Origin: Phoronis australis
Taxonomy: Eukaryota > Phoronida > Phoronidae
Assembly (NCBI GenBank): GCA_002633005.1
Contig: NMRA01000050.1
Coordinates: forward strand, 212,161 to 276,160
Direction: 5' to 3'
DNA: 64,000 nucleotides
The stretch's first letter is position 1; each line of letters starts with the position of its first letter. The notes under the pieces are model-generated. The model was not told the origin of the DNA. It ran no database searches and saw only the letters and a list, made by a program, of their open reading frames with translations. This document shows positions 11,002-22,949 of the stretch, in pieces. A program made the position numbers and the translations under genes.

Positions 11002-14000
11002 CATATGTCCATAGTGTGACTAGTCAGTATATTTTCAGGTGTCTCAACTTGTCAATCAAGCCAATGAAACCTTTCTACAGAATTTGTCCAAATACGCAGA
11101 AAACGACCAGGAATTTGAAGCAAAAGAGTAAGGGTATAACGAGACTGGTTCAAAAAGTTCGTGAAACTTTTGGAGGAATTTTTCGTTGTTTTCATGTTTG
11201 GTTTTGATTGCACCCATAGTAATAAATCCATCGGGGTGGTAATGTCTTCAATCAGGGTAGTGAACGGAAAAACGCAGAAACACAGCAAATCCATGCATGC
11301 CCTGATTGAGTCATCATCAAGTTCTGAACAATCACAATGTGCACGTATCAGTTATTGTCACACAACCACGACTACATAACGGCAGGGCGTTGGTGGTGGT
11401 CATATTCACAATTAGAATAGTAACTAAGAACAGTGATAAAACAGACCTGTTTGTTGAGTTTTTGTAAGATGCCTGGCACTAAAGACTTGTCCAAGCATTT
11501 GTGAAGATTTCCTGTTGCTGACTTAGCAGTCTATGCCGAGTATATCAATCTAGGCACACCAAGGGAACACGCTCTTCCCGTTTTTCCCTGCTTAAATGTA
11601 GGGCTTCCTTACTGTATCATACCTATCCTTTCAGATTGTTCTCTAACTTTACAATAGACGTAATTACGGCTACAACGTGTGGAATTCACGTGGACTCTCA
11701 GACCAATCCGGATGACCCAACTGTGCATCACTTCAAGAAAGCAATGGACTTCCGGGACCCCTTTCTTTTGCTTATATGTATGTGATTAATATGATTTACC
11801 CAATTATTTCAACATTTTCATTAGTCTTCCCTAGTTGAAGTTCTTTTGTGATTATAGTTATTATCAGGTATGACTGATGGAGATGGGGATGCCAAAACAA
11901 TGGACTCAAACATTTTTAAAATGGCTACTGGTGGCGCAAAGTACGTCGATTCCATCCGAAAATAAGAAGAAATCGTTGTCTCCTTTAAAGAAACCCATTT
12001 GCTATTTTCATTAAAATCCACCAACGAATGAACCTGATCGCCCCTAGATACAGGAAACGGTAATATGAACCCACCTAGGTATACGTGGAGGGAATAAAAA
12101 GGTTCTGTATAGTCCAAGATTGAAAATGCATAGTTATATCGTCAGTGTACCATTGACGTTCTACATATCCACGTAATATTTGTCAAGCTACCGAAATTTA
12201 TGAAATACTTTTCCCTTGTGTAATACTACACAGACATGATTCGACATGGGAAATCATCGGAGTCGACCAACGGTATTTACACTCGCTGCCTTCTGACAAA
12301 CCATTTGATCTACACCTTTTGAAAGGCACCAGGGCCTACTGTAACACCTGGCATGTAAAGCCGTGGCGTTGTATTCGGGTATGACAAATATTCCAGTAAT
12401 AGGCTACCCCCTTATATTTGGGACGTTCGATTTCTGGCGTGAATAATTAATATTTTGATTATAAAATTCGAATCACATGTTGCAATTTTTTATTTGTTTC
12501 TTTTGTCTGATTCAATTTATTCATGCAAGGGTTTTAAAACAACCAACAGCTCTTTAACTTTGGCTGTAATTAATATTTTGGCCATAGCTGTTTGGCAGAA
12601 AACACACGAAAAACCTTGGCTTTACATTCGAGGTTGTCTCATTTTACGTATTTCCCCCAAAATGCATCTTTCTTCCTCAAAAGCTCTAAGGTATTATAAT
12701 CAAGGTTTTATGGTAATTAAATCTTTGCATTGTCGTGGAAATTTCATTTTATTTACTTATTTTTAAGTAGTTTTAACTATATTAAAATATCCTCTCAATC
12801 AATTTAATCGAAACGTGTGATTTGAGCCTGGTATTGAAACCAAGTGTATCATCGGTGTATTCCAATTGTGTCTTGTCCTGCAGCACCCCTAGTAGCCAAT
12901 TTGTGCAACTGTGCCTTGTTTCTTTCATTGTTGAACTCACAGAGGACCTATCATGGTGCAACAGTGCTTTAATATATATGCAAGTACCCCATAAAATTTG
13001 TTCTGAATTCTCTGTTTCTTCCTTAGGAATACTTTGACAGAATTGTATTGAGTACAAAATTACAGTGAACCGTTTGTGATACAACAATCAGATGTCAGAA
13101 CAACGTATTTCTCGTGTTGCTTTTTGCAGTTATTTTCCGGAAACAAGCGCGTTGGATATTGGGATTGGCTGAATTGATAGGACGGACTACTTTTATTAGT
13201 TATGTGCCGTACATTGAACGTCTCGTCGATCAACTTATTCAGGAACGCAAAGAAAAACAAGGGAGTGAGGTACGAATCCGTTTTAATTTATTCTCAGAGA
13301 TCATGTTTGGAGATACAACTGGACATGTACAATGGAGTCCGATTACACCCTTGCCGAAGCGATGCAAAATAACCATTCAGAGTTGTGCAGAGTCAGCCAG
13401 CACTATCGTGATTAATTACTCGCGCCAGTTACTCAAGTTGATGACCATTACAAATTTTGAAAAGACGTTGATTCTTTATTATTATAGCCATCGCTTGTGT
13501 AGGTTTTTGCTAAATTGACACTAATGCCTTTGGTGAAACGTTATTGAAAAACAGTTTCATTAACATGCAGGCCTTCGTGGTCAATGCTAGGAACACACTT
13601 GCAATAACTTCTTACCTCTTTCTTCTGATTCAGGAATACAAAGATTTCTTGAAGTTATTGATAGATGCTAACAAGGAATTTGAAGAACAACAGAATACAA
13701 ATCCGGAAGGAGGAACAAGAATATCTGGTATGTATTGTTTTGTTCCCAGCCTAATTCGCACTTCGTGGGAGAAAGGCTTCATTACGAGAACAAAAGTTAC
13801 CGTTGCCTTAGGTACCCATAATGCTTGTTATTTCGTGAAGGAGCACAGAACAGTTATCACAGTGGTTTGCCTATCAGAAGAGACGTCAATGGATTCGTCA
13901 CTCTTTCTTTACTCTCTCAAAAACTGCAGGCAAAGAATGAAATCCTACAGATGAGCACAGAAACTCTATTCTGACCCTTTCACTCCTGCTGAAAACCAAG

Positions 14001-17000
14001 CTAGACTAAGGAAAATAGGGGCAAAAAAAATGCAAAATCGGCACTTTTCACCCCAAAACCACCGTGCCGATGCTCGACTAAAGCCAACATAACATTCCGA
14101 AAGAAAATTTCCTATCGTTTCCAAAAATGTGGTCCAAAAGTACTGTCAACCAACTAGTTTTTTTTTGCAAATCTGGCTTGTTTGAGGGCTACTAGAAATC
14201 GCGGCCAATTTCTCAGTCGCTACCCAGCAATGCTCAATTGCAACAGGGAGCCGCCATCTTGAAAAGGAGTGCAGCTACAGCCGAGCAATAGGTCTTTTTT
14301 CACTCTCAACATGCTCACAGTTACAAAAGAAAACACATTCACTTGGCCTACATGCAATTCCTAACAAAAAACTGCCCCCAAGATTTGGCCTACTCCTAAA
14401 TTTTAATATTTTGGGAGTGCAAATTGGCCGCGGCCACACGCTAAATGTTCAGTGCCAACGAATCATCTCGAGCCGATAGTGAAAAGATTGAAAGGCTTCT
14501 CTTAAAAAGATATCGTCGGTGGTTATCTTGCCTTGGGAAATCAAATTACGATATTCTGCTGTATTATATCGGATGTGAAGGTTACACTTATTGCTGTATT
14601 ACACATGACAACTTCCATATCCGGATGACTACCAACGGGGTCTGCTCCGGCCCGCAAAATACTACAGAAATCAGGATCTTGGAACGTATGCCGTTATTTA
14701 GCAAATACGTCAATAATTGTGTACGATAGAGAACAAACCAGAGGTACTCAAAATGTCCCGTGATTTCCCATCATGACAGCTGGGCGGAAGCCAAATTCAT
14801 CTTCAGAGTAGAGTTACCTCATGAATGAGAATGAAGAGGACTTTCAACAGGAAGTTTGTAAGACGATTAAGCTGTTATTTAATTAAACTTTTGTCACCCT
14901 AATGGTTTTTATTAGTTGTGTACTTCCTGGTAATAACCGAACTGGCCGGTAGGATGGGAAAAAGACTTTTGTCTTGTGACCATTGTTTCATTACTATCCA
15001 AGGAATGTCTAAAGACGAAATGACTGCCAACATCATGCTCTTCTTTTTGGCTGGTTTCGACACAACTTCTGAAGTTCTGCAGTTTATGTCCTATCTACTC
15101 GCTACCAACCCCGAGTGGCAAGATAAAGTGATCGAGGAACTCGACGAAAAGCTTCAAGGGGTAATGTAGAAGATTTTTCTACCTTACAAAATTTTAGCAT
15201 GAATGAAATTTCCATTTCCGAGAACTATTATGAAAAGCTGAACATCAAAAGCAGGCCAAATTTCTTTTCTATAGGAAATCTGTTATACACTTTATATGAT
15301 TATGCATTAGATATCCACGGATCGTTTTCCTTAAACCATTGCTTTCCAGTGCTAATAAGTCATGCATTAAATACACGGTATCTGTGTCCTTGGGTGTTTT
15401 TCATATGATCTACAATATTCATTCATCATGAGATTTCACTCTCTCAATAGAAGCGTCTTCCGAGATAAGTTGAAGCATCAGTATTGGATTAACTTTCGTA
15501 TTTTGTGGAGTTGAAGGTTAAGCATTACTACAAGTGCATTTGAAGAATTTGCTTTTTAAATAATCGTAACTCTGATTTCCCACTGACTCTTCTTGCCGAT
15601 ATTAAAAATAACATTATATTCACATTGCTAGTTTTGGAGCCTGCAAGTACCTACGTCTTCAAGAAGCATGCCTTCTTTTTGAAGCGCCACCTGTCAAGTT
15701 GTAGTTGAGATAGCAGCAAAGACGGCGTGGTCTTGAGTCTAAATCATGCGGGTTTATTCATTTCAGGAAAAACCCAATCACGACAATGTTCAAACGCTTA
15801 ACATTATGGAAATGTGCTATAGTGAAGCAATGAGAATGTACCCTCCGGGATGGGTGTAAGTTGATGTTGTGAATCTACACCTGGCTGAGTGTTCTTCATC
15901 ACAAAAACTGGAGAAAATGTGAGAGGCACGAAGACCCGTTTTGAACCGTACAACGTGACCAGTTCTATCCAATATGTCACGATTTATAATTTGAGGTCAC
16001 CTAGTGTTTTCAGAAAAAAGGAAATTTTTATGCATTTTATAAAGTCCCCTTCATACGTATTCATGGTCAGTGAAAACGACTTCAAAATGCAACTTCCATG
16101 AAAACACTCACCAAAGTGGAATTGATGTCCATAGACAAAATTGCGTTTTTTATAACATCTTTTCTTTACGTTTTCATAACAAATTTCGTCCACGCGTACA
16201 CTGTGTCGTAATGCGTATCGTTTCCCATCTACACGGAAACGTTCACTTTTAACCAAAAAGCGCAACCTGGTCTTTGCTTTTTTAAATGTGTGTCCGTCCA
16301 CACGAACACGCTGATACGACAGTGACGTTAACGTCTTAGAAATGTTGGATTCTGCTGATCTCACGAAAACGGCGAAGTCCATTATAGACAGCGTTTTTTC
16401 CAGTTGTCGTTTTCAGTTTCCACTGCACGTCCATTGACGGAAGCTTATCCGCGACGCAAAAAGTGCATTTTCAACTTAAATCGCCTGGATAGTACCTAAA
16501 ATGCATATTCACTGTACTGGACGTGTTGACTGAAAAAGCACAAACTTTTCGAAAACGTTAACGTCACGACCGTATTAGCGTTATAGCGTTGACGGGAAAC
16601 GTCTTGAAAACGCAATTAAAAACTTGGCGCGCTTTTGATCGTGCACTCGTATTGGTGAGAACGAAAGAACGATACAAAAACGAAAAGTGCTGATCAATGA
16701 ACTCTTTAGAAGCGCGGAGAAAAATGAAAACGCAAAATGTATGCGGTTCCTAAATTTACCTGCATCCTGTCCCATTAGGATAGTTCTAGATTTTGCGCAG
16801 TCTCACCATACATGTAACGAGATTGCGTATTTCACATTGCTGGCAAAAGCTTTACACGCATTTGGTGACTTCAGGTAAAACGCAGGTATGGCATATTGAG
16901 CCCTGTAACTAGCGAAGAAAAAATATGATCTCAAACAGCTACACACACCATTCTTTTTTCGATGTTTTCCATAACTTGTAATCAAAGCGGGACGAGATTG

Positions 17001-20000
17001 CAAAAGCGGATCACGGAAATGAGTTTTGTCGTTTGCGTTTTATTTTGCGTTCCAGTGTCGACAGAATAGCTACAGATGACGTCACTATTAATGGAACTTT
17101 CATCTCAAAGAATACGCGAGTTTTGATTCCATGCTGGCAGATCCACCACGATCCGGGGAACTACTCCAATCCAGATGAGTTCAAACCGGAAAGGTGAGCA
17201 ACAACACACACTATGGAGCCTAACACAGCCACTGCTTTTTTAAAGGTAGTCGAAAGGGTAGGATAAACCGTGGAACATCGCGAACATTTAAAAAGCTTCA
17301 TAATCTAATCAAAACCTGGAGTATGATTGCTTTTTCGCTCTGAGACTCGGGTGTGGTTTATTTATTCAATTGTTTTGATGCAAAAGTTGAACATGACTTA
17401 GGCCTGTACACGAAATCCCCATTTACTTGTGATTAGTGGTACGGAAGAACAATCACGCACCTGCAACTAAATAGACGAAATATCATTTTTCGAAAGAGAA
17501 GAGGATTTAATTAAGAATTACTGAGATATTTTGTTTCGTGTTATATTATCTGAGAATTATTGGGTGTAAGCAAATTAATAAAACGGTATCCACTTAATAA
17601 TTGTGAAAAAACAACCAATATATCGGCGTACACAGTTACTAACGTATAATGTGTCTCCTCTGTGTATCACGTATTTTATATTTCGCTGTAGCATTTTACA
17701 GCATACTCCTGACGAAGAGCACACCGTTAGAAATGTTCGAGTTTTCACATATCTACCGTCTACATGTCGTTTTAGTAGTTACCAGTTTGAGGTTAAGTAA
17801 GACCTTACAGAGGAACGTAAGTTCATGATCAGTTTCCAGAATTCTAGACCGTGTCAACCAGTTAAAGTATATATTTATAAAAAGAAGAAAAACTCGGGAT
17901 TATACAATTACACTTAATACTTACGTGTCATTGGTATTAAAATGAGGCCACCGTTTTTAAATCAAACTTTTAATTTTAATAAAGGTACGTTTACAGTGGC
18001 GGATTTAGATGGGCCAAAGGGGCCATTNAAAGGGGCCATTGCCCCCCCCCCCCTAAAATTCTCCCAGATTACATTTGGCAGTTCGGCGGTGCGAATGTCT
18101 GACTGGAAAATCCTGGCTAATACTCTGCCCTGGCGCCTAACTAAAAATCCTAGATCCGCCCCCGGTTTACTACACTAATACGCCTCAACCGGTTTTAATG
18201 AAGCTACCTTTTCATAAAAATACTGATATCTCTCCAAAACGATGTCACAAATTTTCGACCATTCATTGAGTTTGGTTTCTACGCCAAATTAACTCGTAAA
18301 ACGTAACAGTTGTATTGGTCTATGGTACAGTAAAATAGGACTTAGACAAATCTTAACAGTGTTTTTAAGATTGATAAGTAAATACTTAAAGTAGAAATCC
18401 ACCAATTATTTTTCGAGAGCTGGTGTTCCTAAGTTCAAATTAAGTCGATATGCGGAAGCCAAGAAAAAGTCAAAACACCGCGAGTCTTCAAGATCTCACG
18501 TTTTTTGTTTAATTTTTCGGTGAAAATTTGTTTTTGGTCAACGTTTCCTATAAATGCCTTAACCGTATCCGATATTTCAACTGCCATTCGCAATGCCAAT
18601 TGAATTTGTTGTGCTTAATTGAGTTGATGATCAGAAAAATGTGTTGATTTTGTAAGTCTAGTCACAGTGCATGGAGTTAAACTAGGTCAACGGCGAGGCC
18701 AACAGTAAATAGGTCCACAGTTCATTGTGATATATGCGCCGGTGAGGCTGATGTCAATAAACCAATGGACAAATAAAAATCGTTAAATGGTTAAACCGCG
18801 CCCTGGGATTGAGACTGAAACAGTGAAACGTCTAATTAATGATAAAATGAATTTGAGGATTTTTTCACAACCTGCTATGTTCGTAAACACGAACTGCCGG
18901 TCTTCCGCCGAGCAGCGACTCTGACTCGGTTCATTAGTTCTGAAGTGTCGTATGTACGCAAACGCATAATTTCTGCAGGATCAAAACTTGAAGTTCCGTC
19001 TTTATTTTCCACAGCATCTCCTTATGTTATGGCTATGAATGAAAGGACTGTGGTTACACACGGAAATGTTCTATGCCTGGGGAGTGACACCTCTTCGGAA
19101 CTTTGTACTTCGTGGACAAATTTCAACGCGGTTGAAGTAGGTCTTTGAAATCAAATAAACAGGCAAGATTTCGATTTTAAAGTTAAGTAGCAATGAAAAT
19201 AAAAGGTTCACCCGCACAGGTATTCAGCATTGCAAAATATAAACATTTAAAAGCAAGGTCCTGCTTATCTTTCACCAGGGCGGCGCAGCACTGAAAAAGT
19301 GGGGTCTATAGTCCCCCCCAGCCGCCCCTGCGTTGCACCGCCCATAGACAGTGGACGGAGCAGCACTGAAAAAAGTGAGGGCTATATCCCCCAGCCCCTT
19401 ATGAAGCGCTGCCCATGTTCATCAGCACAATATACCACTGATAAAGCCTCCGGTAACGCAAGACGTCGTAACCGAAGCTCACCAAAGCACAAGTCTCTCA
19501 TTTATGCACTGAATAATTCTCTAGATACATGTACACTGTACCGTCTTTAAAGGTTTACCCCAGAAGCGAAGCAAGCTCGTAATTCGTACACGTACTTGCC
19601 ATTTGGTATGGGACCACGGAGCTGTATTGGAATGAGACTGGCGCAGATGGAACTGAAGATGTTGTTTGCGTCTGTTCTTCAGAAATACAAGTTCATTCCG
19701 TGTGAGAGAACACAGGTAAAAGCGAATACAGTCGTTGGTTATATCTGTAGTTACACTAATTGATAGGTAACGCTTTCAGATTCGGGTCTTTTTCAGAGTA
19801 TAACTTCTTGAATTGAGTGGCAAGGGTTATATAATCAAATCATTACCAAGGAAGAACCTTGTCCACAAAACATCACGCCCATCGGGAGCTGTCATCTTGC
19901 ACATGTTTTGTGATGTAACATGGGCGGCGCGGCACTGAAAAAGTGGGGGCTACAGCCCCCCCCCCTTCCAGCCCACTATGGTGCTCCGCCCATGTCCTCG

Positions 20001-20418
20001 TGTATGATTTTACATATAGTTCAACTCCTACGTACTGGTGAGGGTTCTTTGTGTGTTTGTGTGTTTGACATGCGCCCTAGCGGTTTGTAGCGAGCGTTCT
20101 ACAGGTCGTGGTATATGTGCAACTACCAACTGGCTCACACGAATGGAAAAAATTAAATTCCAAATATTAAGCTTCATTGAGTGCTGTTCATCTTTCGCAT
20201 GCGTATGATATTAGCAATTTCATCATCGGCTTTAACAATGTTTCGAGTAGATATGAGCTGAAATTTCTGAGTAGGAGTCAAAACAAAGATTGTCACTGCT
20301 TCCCTAGTAAAGTAAATTTCGTGTACTCTCTTGATTTTAGGTGCCTCTCGTTATTGACAAAGGCTCACCCTTACGGTCAACTAAGGGAGTCTGGTTGAAG
20401 GTGATAGCCAGAGAATGA
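6437..20418 (+). CDS. Cytochrome P450, CYP3 clan, gene 1 (14 exons, complete)
   Basis: Exons: 6437-6522, 7221-7323, 7871-7923, 8870-8966, 9307-9420, 11039-11127, 11635-11777, 13130-13269, 13634-13727, 15003-15160, 15767-15855, 17056-17193, 19553-19715, 20341-20418. They join in frame to 1545 nt, 514 aa, a normal P450 length. Seen: hydrophobic anchor about aa 10-30, hinge GPLPFP (48-52), WKNVR C-helix (133-137), the CYP3-type run [11 protein letters not shown]-helix AGFDTT (323-328), EAMR (379-382), PERF (433-436) and heme loop FGMGPRSCIG with ligand Cys459. The family performs NADPH-dependent monooxygenation at the ER membrane; CYP3A and thromboxane-synthase-like enzymes are the nearest types I recognise. 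The start is the ATG at the same place as in genes 2 and 3. Intron 2 uses a GC donor. No AATAAA was seen within about 200 bp of the stop. No broken exon or missing motif was found, so it is probably functional. Substrate unknown. Confidence 0.95.
7324..7329 (+). other. Non-canonical GC 5' splice site (gene 1 intron 2)
   Basis: The exon 2/intron 2 boundary reads AAT|gcaagt where both paralogues have AAG|gtaagt or AAA|gtaagc. Splicing here is required to keep the frame into exon 3 at 7871. GC donors are a known minor class accepted by the major spliceosome, and apart from the T-to-C change the site otherwise matches consensus. Confidence 0.75.
9640..9745 (-). mobile_element. tRNA-derived insertion in gene 1 intron 5
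   Basis: On the minus strand a good B-box (GGGTTCGAATCCG) lies about 45 bp after a weak A-box-like stretch, typical of a tRNA-derived SINE head. A full cloverleaf does not form and no tail was defined, so it is not called a tRNA gene. Confidence 0.35.
10005..10200. repeat. Dispersed repeat, copy 1 of an unnamed family
   Basis: This stretch aligns with 37777-37935: both begin AAACTATTTTGGGAAAGTTT and share ACCGGCTAGC-like, CTTTCCAT and CCGTATTGCAC blocks. No inverted ends or coding potential were seen. Confidence 0.6.
10469..10706 (+). mobile_element. Complete tRNA-derived SINE with target-site duplication
   Basis: The head has an A-box-like TGGCCTGGTTGATCAG and a B-box GGGTTCAAGTCCC. It is followed by a tRNA-unrelated body and an AT-rich tail, 238 bp in all. 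A perfect 14-bp direct repeat (TTTGCAAAAAGATA) flanks it at 10455-10468 and 10707-10720, showing retrotransposition into gene 1 intron 5. The same SINE is at 55706-55934 (minus) and, 3'-truncated, at 36319-36404 (minus). Confidence 0.9.
10933..10999. repeat. GT dinucleotide microsatellite beside the exon 6 acceptor
   Basis: About 33 GT units on the plus strand, ending about 40 bp before exon 6 of gene 1. It is flanked by near-identical copies of CCATAGTGTGA(G/C)TAGTCAG at about 10906 and 11009. Confidence 0.95.
11778..13129. other. Gene 1 intron 7, no feature recognised
   Basis: 1.35 kb of AT-rich intron. Open frames are short, overlap on both strands and lack family motifs. Confidence 0.4.
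13728..15002. other. Gene 1 intron 9, no feature recognised
   Basis: 1.27 kb without a recognisable repeat or gene. An open frame at 14445-14729 has no motif I know. Confidence 0.4.
16034..17046. repeat. GAAAACG/CGTTTTC-rich segment in gene 1 intron 11
   Basis: About 1 kb unusually dense in AACG, GTCCAC and ACGTTTTC motifs in both orientations, unlike the surrounding AT-rich intron. This is the look of a MITE or simple-motif-rich transposon, but I could not define inverted ends. Confidence 0.3.
17994..18164. mobile_element. Small hAT-like MITE in gene 1 intron 12
   Basis: The left end begins CAGTGGCGGATTTAG and the right end is its imperfect complement (CTAGATCCGCC). The same CAGTGGCGGATC-type end closes the hAT element at 62012. 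The interior has G/C runs and an N at 18028 beside a repeated GGGGCCATT, so its length here is uncertain. Confidence 0.5.
19278..19417. repeat. GC-rich hairpin repeat, two adjacent copies
   Basis: Two units of about 67 bp (19278-19345 and 19351-19417). Each starts near GGGCGGCGCAGCACTGAAAA, has a G run, a short loop and a C run, and ends in the complement of its start (GCGCxGCCCATG). Each can fold into one hairpin. Other copies are at 19919-19994, 34397-34449 and 43325-43482. Intron 12 of gene 1. Confidence 0.75.
19919..19994. repeat. GC-rich hairpin repeat, single copy
   Basis: Same family as 19278-19417: ATGGGCGGCGCGGCACTG at the left, GTGCTCCGCCCATG at the right, and a G5-CTACAG-C10 core between. 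It lies in intron 13 of gene 1, the best-preserved palindromic copy in the window. Confidence 0.75.
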
Positions 20419-22949
20419 ATAGAAACAAGTTATATACTGGTCGTGCTGATGATGATTTTTAGTGAAACGCCGAGACCGATATATAAGTAAGCAGTTGAAG
20501 TAAAACTGCAATGCACTAATGAATAGTTGTGGAGTTTTGTTATAAACTTATGTTTTGTTCTTGAATTTTATTTCGTTCAGATGAAGCGCACATGATATTC
20601 AGTCCATAAATATTTGCCACCATGCTGCAATATTCTTTATGCTTACTTCGAAGATCGAAATGTTTTGGACGTTTGATGCAACACCAAGGCTAATGGACGA
20701 TCCATGTTGGTGTCGCATTGTCTACGTAGTATCTCATAGTAGAATTTTGGTGGTGTCATAAAGAACACAGCATGATCGCTGGCCAATTTGTATTTAATTA
20801 GGACACACTCGAATTAAAAGTGCCCTGGAATTTACTGAATGCATATGCGGTCGACTAGAAAAGATAGATTTTTGCAATTTTAATGTTGTTTTGAAACGGA
20901 TCATTTTAGGAAATCTGTTGAGCCAAATATATTTTGACAAATGTGTACATCCTAGAAAGTTGGTTTTTAGTTTGATAGGTTTTTGGAATTGCAATTATTT
21001 GCTGCATATTGTTTTTAGTTCGGACGGACCATACTGTACTCTTCAATTTGAGTACATTTTTCTGTCATTTTAAATTTCTCCAGAAAATACAAACCAAGAA
21101 ATCAACATATATTCTATGTATACCACTGTACCTGTGTTTAGCCCATCTTGTCTGGAGATCATGCACTCGAAAGTATAAACGTATATTCCTAAATTTGAAT
21201 TGCAATTTAGGAAGTATCNCAAAAGAAGGAAACACCCTTCTCCTAAGCCTGTCGCTAGCGAAGTCCCCGACACATACAGTCGCGCCCACATGCCCACGTA
21301 ACAAAGGCGCACTGAGACGCAACAAAGACATTAGCATAAGAATTACTGAACATTTGCAACTAAATAAGAATAACAATAAGCGTAAAGTTACGAACGTCCC
21401 GTCACATGTATACCACTGTACCTGTGTTTAGCCCATCTTGTCTGGAGATCATGCACTCGAAAGTATAAACGTATATTCCTAAATTTGAATTGCAATTTAG
21501 GAAGTATCTTGCTTCATGGTAATGAGGACTGCTACTGCCCTCTTGCCAACAAAGACGGGATTTCACTAAATCTGTAAACATTCCACACCGAACAATATCG
21601 TAATTTTACGCATGTGTTTTCGCTCGAAATTTTGAGTTTGTAATTATACGCTCGTCTTTTTGCGCTTGCTATGAAGTGTTCACAAGGTAAAATCTCAGGC
21701 GTCAAGTATAAATGTGGAAAAGATTGAAAGATATCGAAGACTGGCTAATATATAGCATTTGAAAATGGTCTGTTTTACTACATATTGACGTTGTAAAATA
21801 TATATCTAGCAGATTGTCTGACAATGTTTTATTTTATTTGTTGGAATTGCCATGTTATTTCAATATTTATGTAATGTTTCATTCTTTTTCTGTTAGTAGT
21901 GTGTGCAGATAATATATGTCATGGCAAAAATCATAGGTTCAAAACAGTTTCCGGAAAGTTATGTAGTAGAATTTTTAAATATTGGTGGTAAATCAATTAT
22001 TCTTTGTGCAATACATTTGAATTACAAACCATTTGCAAAACGATACAATATCAACTGAGTATTAATTGAATGGATGGTGACAACGTCGTGCTAAAATTAC
22101 GACCGTATAATCACACACGTAAGATTACGAGCGTGGGAAAATACGAGAGCAAAATTGTCGTCGTACAATTTTAGATGTCACGCCAATTTCTCATTGGATA
22201 TAACGGTCACGGTCGTAAAACATGACCTAAGTCTCTTGTAGTAATTACGTACGAGAGTAGTTACGGGCGAACGATTACGGTCATAAAACGCGAGCGAAGT
22301 GTCAGTCATAAGCATGAGTGTAATTACAGGCGACTCTTTTCCCCGAACGGCCGACGTTATAACACCCGATACCAAACAAACAAAAAAGCGCTTTTCATCG
22401 GAGGTTCGGCATAGGCCTGCATTCTTTGCCACGCAATTCGAAACTGAATTGCTTATCTCTGACGCCAAGGAAGCCATCTGTTGCGTGAAAAAAACACTTC
22501 TATTCCATCTCTGACGTCTGAATTTTTTTAAGAATCTTAACTGGCAATTTACCAAACTGTATTTACTATCATTGATAAACAAGTACAAAAACAAACGAGT
22601 ACATCCATTCAGACACGCATGCGCACCTCAGGAAAGACTATCGCCGTTTATCGTATAAAGTAAACAACTGCTACTTAGAGTTAACGTGAACAATAAAATT
22701 TCCCATTTCCCAGGGAAGCTGTCATACACAAAATTTTTATACGCAATTATTTTTTCCGCATTATAGTACTCAAGAATATATGCAACAAACTTGTGCTTAT
22801 TAGGAATATTTTTGTGCCATCTTTCCTTGTAAGTGTACTGTTTGTATAATAAAACCAAAATTTTATAGAAAATCATGTGTCTGGTAAAGTCCAAGATTAG
22901 CACATTTTAAGAGAAACAGTTGGGAAGCTGAATGAGACACTTTCGAAGT
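20419..22949. other. Intergenic stretch between genes 1 and 2 (left part)
   Basis: No gene recognised. It contains the 103-bp exact duplication at 21116-21508 and a segment around 21600-22290 dense in ATTACG/CGTAAT motifs. The latter may be a decayed element, but I could not find its ends. Confidence 0.4.
21116..21508. repeat. Exact 103-bp direct duplication beside an N
   Basis: Positions 21116-21218 and 21406-21508 are identical; an N follows the first copy at 21219. Perfect identity in non-coding DNA next to an undetermined base suggests a collapsed assembly gap or joined haplotypes rather than a real tandem duplication. Confidence 0.85.

Noticed and set aside
16803-17003. Minus-strand frames in the GAAAACG-rich segment
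   Set aside because: Produced by motif-rich intron DNA on the opposite strand of gene 1; no domain and no codon pattern.
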